From Phycisphaerae bacterium (GTDB taxonomy: Bacteria; Planctomycetota; Phycisphaerae; Tepidisphaerales; Tepidisphaeraceae), in NCBI GenBank assembly GCA_014379105.1, contig JACMML010000352.1, positions 1 through 33,963 of the forward strand: a DNA stretch of 33,963 bases, given 5' to 3'. The notes under the pieces were generated by a model. The model did not search any database. It saw nothing but the letters and a program-made list of their open reading frames with translations, and was not told the DNA's origin. The translations under genes and the position numbers were made by a program. Position 1 is the first letter of the stretch; each line of letters begins with the position of its first letter. Positions 19,229 through 27,868 of this stretch are shown here, piece by piece.

Positions 19229-19342
19229 TCACGGCTGCGTCGTCGATATCTCCGTGTCACCTGTTTTTGAATGACATGTGAACGATCCGCCAAAGCTCAC
19301 GGCGGCGATGATCACGATCAGCAGGAAATGTCGATAACGCAT
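19229..19342 (-). CDS. Small membrane-anchored/secreted protein (37 aa), below ORF-track length cut-off
   Basis: MRYRHFLLIVIIAAVSFGGSFTCHSKTGDTEISTTQP*; GAGG 5 nt upstream of ATG; starts 10 nt downstream of the preceding same-strand lipoprotein stop. Confidence 0.45.
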   Translation of the reverse strand: MRYRHFLLIVIIAAVSFGGSFTCHSKTGDTEISTTQP

Positions 19343-19352
19343 CGCGGCCTCG

Positions 19353-19943
19353 TTATTTGATCAGGTCTAGTAACGCTTTGAACTTGTCGGCGTTTTCGCG
19401 GTCGACTCGGGTATAGACCGCCTTTTCGGTCAGCAACGTCGGGCTGTCTATATTCTCTGCGATCACCTTCTCAAGTTCGGCGGGAGTCGTCACGGGCTTG
19501 TTCTTGAGGAAATCGGGATTGAGGGCCTGAATCGTCACCCCATTTTTACCCATGACGAGCTTCGCGACGAGATAGCGAATTTTCGCTGCTTCTGCTTCAG
19601 GCTTGAGCAACGCTTCCATCGCAAAGATTTCCAGGGAGATGAAGGTTTGTCCGCCGATCGGCGTCAACCAGGCGCGGCTTGTCATGGTCGCGTCGAGGGC
19701 TCGTTTGCCGTCCTCGCGCGGACGAATGATATATGCCTGCACAAGATAGCAATGGTCGTTCATTTTGTGCACGGCCCAGAAATCGTCCTGATCCTGGTCG
19801 GCCTTGTGCCAGATGCCGATCAGTGCGGGATCGAGCACAGCCTTCTCGGGATCACCGACGTAGGTCGGCAGGCAACCGATCAGAGACACGAAAAAGGAGA
19901 GTGCGAGCAATCGAAACGCGTGGCGCTTTGTCTGATTTTTCAT
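19353..19943 (-). CDS. Hypothetical lipoprotein
   Basis: MKNQTKRHAFRLLALSFFVSLIGCLPTYVGDPEKAVLDPALIGIWHKADQ; lipobox LIGC; ATGA overlap with moeA stop. Confidence 0.7.
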   Translation of the reverse strand: MKNQTKRHAFRLLALSFFVSLIGCLPTYVGDPEKAVLDPALIGIWHKADQDQDDFWAVHKMNDHCYLVQAYIIRPREDGKRALDATMTSRAWLTPIGGQTFISLEIFAMEALLKPEAEAAKIRYLVAKLVMGKNGVTIQALNPDFLKNKPVTTPAELEKVIAENIDSPTLLTEKAVYTRVDRENADKFKALLDLIK

Positions 19944-21208
19944 AGTGAAATCTCCATTGCCCGCACCGTGTCGCCGGCGCGGCGCGCCGGATCATAAGCC
20001 GGGCGAAGTACGAGGGCATTTGCTGCGGCGAGCGTAAATAGATCCGCCGACCCTTTCCACGAGAATACCGTGCAATGGCCATTTGCCACCGTGGCAGGCT
20101 GGTAAAACTCGCGCGGGCCGTTCGCGGGTAAAGCATTGTCCAGCACCACTTCCAGCCACCGGGGCTCGGGGCCTGCGCCACTCATCCGTTTCAACACACG
20201 CGAAACCAGGCAAAGTGTGCAGACATACGCAGAGACAGGATTGCCTGGCAGGCCGAAGATGATGCGTGGTGGGTGGGGACTGGGGATTGGGGATTGGGGA
20301 TTGTTTTCACTAAGCCCCAAGCCCCGGTCCCTAATCCCCATCACAAACGGCTTACCGGGTTTGATCTTCAGCTTTGTGATCGGCAACTCGTAGCCCATCT
20401 CTTTCAGCACGCGCGGCACGTAATCATATTCGCCCATGCTCATCCCACCGGTGACGAGCAGGACATCCACGCTCGCGCGCTCTATCGCATCACGAATCAA
20501 TCCCGGATCGTCCCGCACATGGCCAAGGTCGATCGGCTCGGCACCGAGCGTACGAACCATGGAGCAGAGAAGCAGGTTGTTGCTGTTACGAATTTGCGCG
20601 CCGGTTGGAACGCCGTCGATAGGGATGATCTCGTCGCCGGTTGTGAGAACGCCGACGCGCGGGCGAGCATAAACTTTCACAGTCACCGCGCCGACCGTCG
20701 CCAGCACCGCCAGTGCGGCGGGCGTGAGCGTTGCCCCGCGCCGCAGGACGACCTCACCGGCCGGGCGATCCGAGCCGCGATACGCGATCGACTGACGCGC
20801 CGTCACCGCAGCGTTGATGTCGACCTGGCCGTCTGCGCGTCGCGTGATTTGCTCCACCGGCACCACCGCATCCGCGCCGGGCGGCACGGGCGCGCCGGTC
20901 ATGATCGCAACGCACTCGCCGGATCCGACCGACCGCTCCCACACGTGCCCCGCCGCGACTTCGCCGACGAGACGGCGCGACGCCGATCCGTCCTCGCTTC
21001 GCACCGCGACACCGTCCATCAAGGCGCGGTCGAAAGGGGGATAGTCCCGATCCGCCACGATGTCTTGCGCCAGGATCAATCCGAGCACCCCAGCATCATC
21101 GATGCGCTGTTCCTTAACGCGCTGCGCGACCGGCAATGCGTCCAGAATCCCGATTGCCTGATCGACGGTCAGAAGATTTTCCGGAAGATCTTCTACCATC
21201 GAGCCCAC
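19940..21208 (-). CDS. moeA: Molybdopterin molybdotransferase, containing an unusual insertion before the GLPGNPVSA motif
   Basis: DRDYPPFDRALMDGVAVRSED...GECVAIMTGAPVPPGADAVVPVEQ...RPRVGVLTTGDEII...VTGGMSMGEYDYVPRVLKEMG...KIKPGKPFVMG...IIFGLPGNPVSAYVC. Confidence 0.95.
   Translation of the reverse strand: MGSMVEDLPENLLTVDQAIGILDALPVAQRVKEQRIDDAGVLGLILAQDIVADRDYPPFDRALMDGVAVRSEDGSASRRLVGEVAAGHVWERSVGSGECVAIMTGAPVPPGADAVVPVEQITRRADGQVDINAAVTARQSIAYRGSDRPAGEVVLRRGATLTPAALAVLATVGAVTVKVYARPRVGVLTTGDEIIPIDGVPTGAQIRNSNNLLLCSMVRTLGAEPIDLGHVRDDPGLIRDAIERASVDVLLVTGGMSMGEYDYVPRVLKEMGYELPITKLKIKPGKPFVMGIRDRGLGLSENNPQSPIPSPHPPRIIFGLPGNPVSAYVCTLCLVSRVLKRMSGAGPEPRWLEVVLDNALPANGPREFYQPATVANGHCTVFSWKGSADLFTLAAANALVLRPAYDPARRAGDTVRAMEISL
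20275..20340. repeat. Imperfect palindromic, G-tract repeat element inside moeA
   Basis: GGGGACTGGGGATTGGGGATTGGGGATTG-TTTTCACT-AAGCCCCAAGCCCCGGTCCCTAATCCCC: approx. 28-nt arms pairing around a short loop, 7-nt internal period. Confidence 0.85.
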
Positions 21209-21296
21209 GCTGTTCCCGCGTAAAAGCCCGGCAACGTGAACTGTCTAAATGGATCGCTCGCGCTGCCGCAGGTTTCACAAAACTAGCTGGAAGTCG

Positions 21297-23219
21297 TCAC
21301 ACCAGCGCCTTCACCGATTTTGCAATCCCTGCCGAATCCACTCCCTGGTGTCCCATCTGTTGCCAGAGTCCGCCGGAGCCTTCGGTGTGGGTGCCTATGT
21401 TGTTGTACTTGCCTTTGAAGCCGCGCTTCAGCAACTCCGATCCGAGCCGCGATCCGAGGCCCGTCTTTCGATTGAAGCCCTCGGCCACCAATACAAACGG
21501 CGCGGCGGCGAGTTTCTTCATGACCTCTTCGTCGTACACGTTCAATGTGCTCTTGGCGATCAGACCGACCTTCGTGCCGGCTTCGTTCAGCGTGATCACC
21601 GCATCGAGCGCGCGATAAACGGTTTCGCCGACCGCGAGGATATATCCGCCGCCGTTTGATTCGCGGATCACGTCGTCTTTGCCGGGTTTGAATGTGTAAC
21701 CTTCGCCATAAAACGGCTTGCCGTCTTGCGTGAGAATGTCCGGCACTGGGGCGCGATTGCTGAAGACGAATCGCAGGCCATCATCATTGAAGATGGCTTT
21801 GACGCACTTTGCGAACTGATGCTGATCTACCGGGAAATAGAGTCGCGTCGTGTCCTTGGCGTGGTCCGAATCGAGCCCGCCGTCGGCATACATGCTGTTG
21901 ATGCCAAAGTGGCACGTGTTGTCGGCCATGTCGTCCACGCCGCTGTGGCTGAAGTGGGCGAGCACATTGGCATAGTTCAATCGCGACATCGTGATCTCGC
22001 TGACGCACATTTCCAGGAACGCGCTGAATGTTCCAAAAATCCCCTGCTTGCCTTTGACGTATCCAAACCCCGCCGCCGCCGAGAAATTGCCGCGCTCCAT
22101 GATGCCGGCCTGCACGAACACTTCGGGAAATTTCTTATGGATGTGATGAAGCCCGCACGAGCCTTCCAGATCATTATCGAATACTCGAACACTCGCCAGC
22201 CGCTGCTCGGGCGTCAGTGCGCCGATGATCTCATTGACGATTTTCCCGAAATCGTCGCGGTTCTTGCCGACGCCGCTTGAGCCTTTGAACGTAAGCGGGC
22301 TCTTGTCCGTTTTGGCGGATTTCATCATCTCGATGGCTTTGTCATGTCCGCCGCGCTTCTCGAGGTATTTGATCGCGATTTCCGGCTTCAGCACCTCGTG
22401 TGCATGCGGATGACCCTCGGCCCCTTCGATGCCCGGCGCCATCTCGCGCTTGATCACCAGCCCATGCGGGCGGTCGTCCGTGAATGCCCGCGCGACCGCG
22501 GTGTAGAGCGCTTCGAAGTCTTCGCCCATTGTCGTATCGACCAGCAGGCCGTGACCGCTGAGGGTGCGGGTGAGGTCGTAGCCGACCATGTAATCCTGCG
22601 GGTGCCCGCCGATGGTGACGTTGTTGTCATCAATCAGCACCTTCACCGCCAATTGCTTGCCGACGCACAACCGCGCCGCCTCGGCGTTGTCCCCTTCCAT
22701 CTGCGAGCCGTCCGAGCCGAGCAGGATCACGCTCTTGCCCGGGTTCGCCATCGCGACGCCATTGGCGAACGCCCACATGTGTCCGAGCCGGCCGGAGCTG
22801 AACTGCACGCCTGGCGTGAGGTGCTTCTCAGGATGGCCGGGAAGCTTCTGATTATATTCGCGATAATGCAGCAGCTTTTCGGCCGGCATATCGCCGTTCA
22901 GCACGCTGAGCAGATATTGCGTCGCCACGCGATGCCCGGCTTCGTCATAGAATATCGGGACGATCGGCGCACCGCCGGCGATGAAAGCGCGGATGATCAT
23001 CACCTCGGGCACCGTGTCATACGCCCCGCCGGTGTGCCCGGAGAGCCCCTTGGCGCCGGCATAGGCGGTAAAGAAGACGATGGCGTCACGGGCGAGCTGA
23101 ATATTGTGCTTCAGCGTCGCCATTTCGTCCGGCGTCAGCTTCGGGTTGGCCGGGTTCAGCTTCAGGGGTTTCATCGCCGACAGATCAATAGGGAATTTTT
23201 CGCTCATGGTTTGACTCAT
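21297..23219 (-). CDS. Transketolase-like thiamine-diphosphate enzyme (single chain, 640 aa, divergent)
   Basis: LLGSDGSQMEGDNAEAARLCVGKQLAVKVLIDDNNVTIGG (ThDP GDG...N motif), RVFDNDLEGSCGLHHIHKKFPEVFVQAGIMERGNFSAAAGFG (Pyr domain), C-terminal transketolase domain. Confidence 0.85.
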   Translation of the reverse strand: MSQTMSEKFPIDLSAMKPLKLNPANPKLTPDEMATLKHNIQLARDAIVFFTAYAGAKGLSGHTGGAYDTVPEVMIIRAFIAGGAPIVPIFYDEAGHRVATQYLLSVLNGDMPAEKLLHYREYNQKLPGHPEKHLTPGVQFSSGRLGHMWAFANGVAMANPGKSVILLGSDGSQMEGDNAEAARLCVGKQLAVKVLIDDNNVTIGGHPQDYMVGYDLTRTLSGHGLLVDTTMGEDFEALYTAVARAFTDDRPHGLVIKREMAPGIEGAEGHPHAHEVLKPEIAIKYLEKRGGHDKAIEMMKSAKTDKSPLTFKGSSGVGKNRDDFGKIVNEIIGALTPEQRLASVRVFDNDLEGSCGLHHIHKKFPEVFVQAGIMERGNFSAAAGFGYVKGKQGIFGTFSAFLEMCVSEITMSRLNYANVLAHFSHSGVDDMADNTCHFGINSMYADGGLDSDHAKDTTRLYFPVDQHQFAKCVKAIFNDDGLRFVFSNRAPVPDILTQDGKPFYGEGYTFKPGKDDVIRESNGGGYILAVGETVYRALDAVITLNEAGTKVGLIAKSTLNVYDEEVMKKLAAAPFVLVAEGFNRKTGLGSRLGSELLKRGFKGKYNNIGTHTEGSGGLWQQMGHQGVDSAGIAKSVKALV

Positions 23220-23308
23220 AGGCCAAACACTATCGATCGATTCACCCGGTTCCGCAAGGCAACCGGGTATTCCAAAACTGCGCCTGAGGGGTTCAATGCT
23301 GTGGTGTC

Positions 23309-23328
23309 GTGTTTTTTGCTGAAAACAC
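23309..23328. repeat. Perfect inverted repeat / hairpin
   Basis: GTGTTTT-TTGCTG-AAAACAC, 7-bp perfect stem in intergenic region. Confidence 0.6.
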
Positions 23329-23352
23329 CCGCCGCGAGCTGCGGGGCTAAAC
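23328..23352. repeat. Palindrome + CTAAAC motif, copy 2
   Basis: CCCGCCGCGAGCTGCGGGGCTAAAC; matches copy 1 (18434-18458) at about 21 of 25 positions. Confidence 0.55.
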
Positions 23353-23584
23353 GACGGCGCGGGGAGGTGCGCGCGATACTACGTCTTGCGAGATACCGCT
23401 GGATGATCTTCACATTTCAAGATCCAAGTACATCGGTTCCCAGTGGACCGACGTCGGCGCGCAGCCCCTCTGTACGATCGCGGCGCGCTGCGCCGGTGGA
23501 TGCCATCCGCACCGAACTTCGGGATCGATATGCCTTGCGGTGAATATAGATGACAATTCCAGGCATGCTTGTGAGAATGCATCA

Positions 23585-24850
23585 ATGATCAATCGCATGG
23601 GGCTGGCAATCGTTCTGGTCTGCTGTCGATTTTTGTCAGCCGAGCAGATCGTCGGTGTGCAGGCGGCGGCGCTGGATCAGCCGCGGGTGTACATGGCGCT
23701 GTGGCGCGATCCTGCTAAAGCGCCGCTTGCGTTTGATAAATCGAAGATGCCGGAACTTGAGGCGCTCAAAGGCCTGGGACTTGATGCCGGCGACGGACCG
23801 ACGTTTGCCGTGCGGGCGTTTCTGGATACCGGCGCGAGCGACACGATGATCTCCACCGGCACGGCCGCTGGTCTGGGCATCAGGCCGCAGGTTTTTGGAG
23901 GAAAAGCCGCCAAGGTTTTTGACGTGGGCGTTTCGGGAGAGGAGTCGTTCGGCATCTCCGAGCCTCTCTACGTGGGCATCTCCGATTTCAGTTCCTCTCA
24001 GGAAGGTGGAAATCCCGCCGGGTACGTCCGCACCAAGGCGCCGACGTCGCTGAAGATGCGCGAGCAGGAAGGGATGCTCGAGCAGCTCACCGGCGGGATC
24101 GATGTGGCCGGGATGCCGGTGATGATGGGGAAGGTGGTGGTCATCGACGCGCGCGGATTGGCCGACCTCGAGCTGCTGAAGACGCGCGTGGTGGAGGCGA
24201 AGGATAAATCAATCCCCGCGACGGACTCGGCGATCAAATTGTCGTACGTGGATTTCACTCGCTTCACCCGCGTCGAGCCCGCCGGCGCCAAAAGGCCGGT
24301 CATGGCGGGGAACCCGATGATCGGCCCGCACCCGTTTCAAAAAGTCGAACCCGCAAAAAACGAGGCCGCCAAGCCCGTTGTCATCGGGCTCGGCAAACAC
24401 GAAGCGAAGCTGACGATGCTGCTCGATACCGGCGCCGCCGCGAGCATGATCTCAACCAAAACCGCGTCACAACTCGGCATCACCGTCGGCGACGACGGCT
24501 GGCTTATCGGCGTGCCGCGCGCCAAACAGTTTCAATTGCCGATCGGCGGGATCGGCGGATCGAGCAATGTCACTGGTTTCATCGCCGACTCGCTCACGCT
24601 GCCCGTCGCCAAAGGCGAGCCGATCATCTACAGCGGCGCGCCGGTGCTGGTGAAAGATATCAGCGTGACCGACTCAGTGACCCACGAAGAATTTACGCTC
24701 GACGGCATCTTCGGCATGAACTTCCTGGTCGCCAGCGTGCAGATCACCGGCGGCCTGCTCCCGGACATCGGCCGGTCCGGCGCGTCGCCGTTCACGATGA
24801 TCGTCATCGACAACGCGGCGGGGGAATTGCGGCTCAAAATCAACAAATGA
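23585..24850 (+). CDS. Retropepsin-like aspartic protease with two DTGA-containing lobes
   Basis: Two active-site-like motifs in one chain: VRAFLDTGASDTMISTGTAAGLGI and LTMLLDTGAAASMISTKTASQLGI; putative signal sequence at N-terminus. Confidence 0.8.
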   Translation: MINRMGLAIVLVCCRFLSAEQIVGVQAAALDQPRVYMALWRDPAKAPLAFDKSKMPELEALKGLGLDAGDGPTFAVRAFLDTGASDTMISTGTAAGLGIRPQVFGGKAAKVFDVGVSGEESFGISEPLYVGISDFSSSQEGGNPAGYVRTKAPTSLKMREQEGMLEQLTGGIDVAGMPVMMGKVVVIDARGLADLELLKTRVVEAKDKSIPATDSAIKLSYVDFTRFTRVEPAGAKRPVMAGNPMIGPHPFQKVEPAKNEAAKPVVIGLGKHEAKLTMLLDTGAAASMISTKTASQLGITVGDDGWLIGVPRAKQFQLPIGGIGGSSNVTGFIADSLTLPVAKGEPIIYSGAPVLVKDISVTDSVTHEEFTLDGIFGMNFLVASVQITGGLLPDIGRSGASPFTMIVIDNAAGELRLKINK

Positions 24851-24859
24851 TGAATTTAT

Positions 24860-24983
24860 AAATCCGAATGACGAAACGCAGAAATCCGAATCAAACACGA
24901 ATGACGAACGCGCGTTTTATTCGTCATTTTCCGTTTCGGATTTGATTCGAATTTCGGATTTCGGATTTCGTCATTCGGATTTT
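24860..24983. repeat. Long imperfect inverted repeat built from TCCGAATGACGAAA-type units
   Basis: Left arm AAATCCGAATGACGAAACGCAGAAATCCGAATCAAACACGAATGACGAA; reverse complement of right arm AAATCCGAATGACGAAATCCGAAATCCGAAATTCGAATCAAATCCGAAACGGAAAATGACGAA. Confidence 0.85.
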
Positions 24984-25026
24984 CCCGGTATTCTTAGCGG
25001 CCCAAGTTCTAACCGGCGGTAACCAT

Positions 25027-27270
25027 ATGATGCTCCGAACCTTCGTCGCTATCGTTGCGCTTCTTTGTCTAACCATCCACTCCTATTCGGCAAACCCAAT
25101 GAACGATCCGTCCAAGCTAACGCTCTGGTTTGATGCCCCCGCTAAGGTGCCGATGAACGAGGCGCTGCCGGTGGGCAACGGGCGGCTCGGCGGCCTGGTG
25201 TTCGGCGTGCCAGAGGCGGAGCGCATCGTGATCAACGACGACAGCCTCTGGACGGGCGACGACAACCCAGGCGGCGATTACAAAGCCATGGGCGCGTATC
25301 AGGTGCTTGGCGATCTCAACATCGCGCTGCCCGGCCACGAGAACCCAACAGAGTATCGCCGCGATCTGAACATCGCCGATGCGACCTCGCATGTGACCTA
25401 CACAGTGAACGGAACCAAGTACACGCGCGAGGTTTTTGTTTCGCATCCGGCGCAAGTGCTCGTGGTGCGCATGACTGCCGACAAGCCCGGCAGCTACACC
25501 GGCAGCGTGTCGTTCGCCGACGGGCATCAGGCCCCGACCGTCGCCACGGGCAATCAGCTGGCGGCTGCGGGCAAGCTTGCCAACGGGATGCTGCATGAAA
25601 CGCAGATCATGGTGCAGAACCAAGGCGGCTCGATGAGTGCCGCGGACGGAAAGATCGAACTATCCGCCTGTGACAGCGTGACGATCATCCTCGCGGGCGG
25701 GACGAATTACGCGATGAATCACGCCGCCGGCTATCGCGGCGAAGACCCGCACGCGCGACTCACGCAGCAGATCAAGTCCGCCGGCGAAAAATCATTTGAC
25801 GCGCTGCGAGCGGAGCATGTCGCCGATTTCAAGAAGCTGTTTGATCGGGTGTCGCTCGATCTGGGCGCATCAAAACCGGAGCAAAAAACGCCGCCCACCG
25901 ATCTGCGCAAAGCAGCCGCCAACAAAGCGACCGACCCCGAGATGGAACAATTGCTGTTCCAATTCGGCCGCTACCTGCTGATCTCCAGCTCGCGTCCCGG
26001 CGATCTGCCGGCGAACTTGCAGGGCATCTGGAACGAGAAGAACACCCCGGCCTGGAGTTCGGACTATCACTCCAACATCAACATCCAGATGAACTACTGG
26101 CCGGCGGAAGTGACGAACCTAGCGGAATGTCATACGCCGTTCTTTGATCTGATCCGCAGCCAGATCCCGTCGTGGCGCAAGCTCACGGCGGCGTCGAACG
26201 ATTTCAAGACCAATAAAGGCGGCATGACCGAGCGCGGCTTTGCGATCCGCACATCCCACAACATCACCGGCGGAATGGGCTGGAAGTGGGACAAGACCGC
26301 CAACGCCTGGTACTGCCAACATCTGTGGGAACACTACGCGTTCGGCCGCGACAAGGAATATTTGAAAGACGTGGCGTATCCGATCATGAAAGAGACTGTG
26401 GAGTTCTGGGAAGATCACCTCAAGACCTTGCCGGATGGAAAACTCGTTGTCCCCAACGCGTGGTCGCCGGAACACGGACCAACAGAGGATGGCGTCACCT
26501 ATTCGCAGCAGATCGTGTTTGATCTGTTTTCCAATTACGTATCCGCCAGCGACGCGCTGGGCGTCGACAAGGAATATCGCGCCAAAGTGATCGCGATGCG
26601 GGATAAGCTCGCTCAGCCGGGCATCGGCAGCTGGGGTCAATTGATGGAATGGATGTCCGAAAAGACCGGTGAGAAGGACGCCAAGGGCGTTGCTACTGCA
26701 CTCGATACGCCGCAGGACCATCATCGACATACGTCGCACCTGTTCGGCGTATTCCCGGGCACCTCGATCACGCTCGCGGCGCAGCCGAAGCTCGCAGAGG
26801 CGGCGCGGGTGTCGCTCGCGGCTCGGGGCAACTCCGGCGACGTGCGCGAGTGGTCGTTCGCATGGCGCACGGCGCTGTGGGCGCGGCTGCGCGACAGCGA
26901 GAAGGCGTATAGCCAGATTCAGCAACTGTTTGCCGATCGCAACACGTGCAAAAATCTATTCGGCCTGCACCCGCCGATGCAGATCGACGGCAACTTCGGA
27001 ATCACGGCGGCCATTGCGGAGATGCTGGTGCAGAGTCATGACGGCGCGATCGACCTGCTCCCCGCCCTCCCTGCGGCTTGGCCAACTGGAAGCGTGAAGG
27101 GGCTGCGCGCCCGCGGCGGATTTGAGGTGGATATCACGTGGGCGGACGGCAAACTCGTTAACGCGACGCTCCGGGGCAGCCCGGGGCTGCAAACGCGGGT
27201 TCGCTATGGACCGGTGGAAAAGGTCGTTTCAATCATTAACGCCCATGGCGAAGCGAGCTTTGTTCCCTGA
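25027..27270 (+). CDS. Glycoside hydrolase family 95 protein (alpha-L-fucosidase-like), secreted
   Basis: [30 protein letters not shown]...[12 protein letters not shown]...[27 protein letters not shown]...NAWSPEHGP...[23 protein letters not shown]. Confidence 0.93.
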   Translation: MMLRTFVAIVALLCLTIHSYSANPMNDPSKLTLWFDAPAKVPMNEALPVGNGRLGGLVFGVPEAERIVINDDSLWTGDDNPGGDYKAMGAYQVLGDLNIALPGHENPTEYRRDLNIADATSHVTYTVNGTKYTREVFVSHPAQVLVVRMTADKPGSYTGSVSFADGHQAPTVATGNQLAAAGKLANGMLHETQIMVQNQGGSMSAADGKIELSACDSVTIILAGGTNYAMNHAAGYRGEDPHARLTQQIKSAGEKSFDALRAEHVADFKKLFDRVSLDLGASKPEQKTPPTDLRKAAANKATDPEMEQLLFQFGRYLLISSSRPGDLPANLQGIWNEKNTPAWSSDYHSNINIQMNYWPAEVTNLAECHTPFFDLIRSQIPSWRKLTAASNDFKTNKGGMTERGFAIRTSHNITGGMGWKWDKTANAWYCQHLWEHYAFGRDKEYLKDVAYPIMKETVEFWEDHLKTLPDGKLVVPNAWSPEHGPTEDGVTYSQQIVFDLFSNYVSASDALGVDKEYRAKVIAMRDKLAQPGIGSWGQLMEWMSEKTGEKDAKGVATALDTPQDHHRHTSHLFGVFPGTSITLAAQPKLAEAARVSLAARGNSGDVREWSFAWRTALWARLRDSEKAYSQIQQLFADRNTCKNLFGLHPPMQIDGNFGITAAIAEMLVQSHDGAIDLLPALPAAWPTGSVKGLRARGGFEVDITWADGKLVNATLRGSPGLQTRVRYGPVEKVVSIINAHGEASFVP

Positions 27271-27361
27271 CACAATCTTTCGGCGCTGGCTGCGTTACAA
27301 CAAGCGGCGTTACAACACCCCGACACATTCGCGGGTATGACTGGTACGGAGATGCGCTGCC

Positions 27362-27868
27362 ATGGAACAACTGACCCGACGACAAGCCCTGACCATCGCC
27401 GCCGCCACGTATGCGGCCTGCGCGTGTTGTGCGGACGCTGCCGACGAGCCGGGCGCTGAGAACCCGCCAGCCGGTGGTGGGGACAAGCCCAAAGGGCCGG
27501 CGCCCAAAGAAATCAACATCGGCAAGCCGGGCGATTTTGCTAAACCGGGCTTCTATGACAAATTTCGCGACAGCCAGATCTTCGTGGCGCGAATTGAAAA
27601 CAAGCTCGTTGCGATGTCGTCGCGCTGCACGCACAAAAACTGCGCGGTGAGGTTGAAGGACGGGAGCACCACGATGCTCCGCTGCCCGTGTCATAAAGCC
27701 GAGTTCGCCGAGCATGGACAGCCGGTAAGCGGCCCGGCGAAAGTGGCGCTGCCTCGGTTCGCGCTGAAACAAAACAGCGACGGAACCATCACCGTTGAGA
27801 CGACCACGAGCTTTGCCGAGAAGCAGTGGGACGACCCGGCGGCGTCCATCACGATCCCCGCCGCCTAG
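27362..27868 (+). CDS. Rieske [2Fe-2S] domain protein with Tat-like signal
   Basis: TRRQALTIAAATYAACACC N-terminus; CTHKNC...CPCHKAEF Rieske cluster motif. Confidence 0.9.
   Translation: MEQLTRRQALTIAAATYAACACCADAADEPGAENPPAGGGDKPKGPAPKEINIGKPGDFAKPGFYDKFRDSQIFVARIENKLVAMSSRCTHKNCAVRLKDGSTTMLRCPCHKAEFAEHGQPVSGPAKVALPRFALKQNSDGTITVETTTSFAEKQWDDPAASITIPAA

Noticed and set aside
20273-21223. 316-aa plus-strand ORF
   Set aside because: Antisense to moeA, which is confidently identified; composition biased.
22344-23543. 399-aa plus-strand ORF
   Set aside because: Antisense to the transketolase-like gene, low-complexity Arg/His/Ala-rich composition, no motif.
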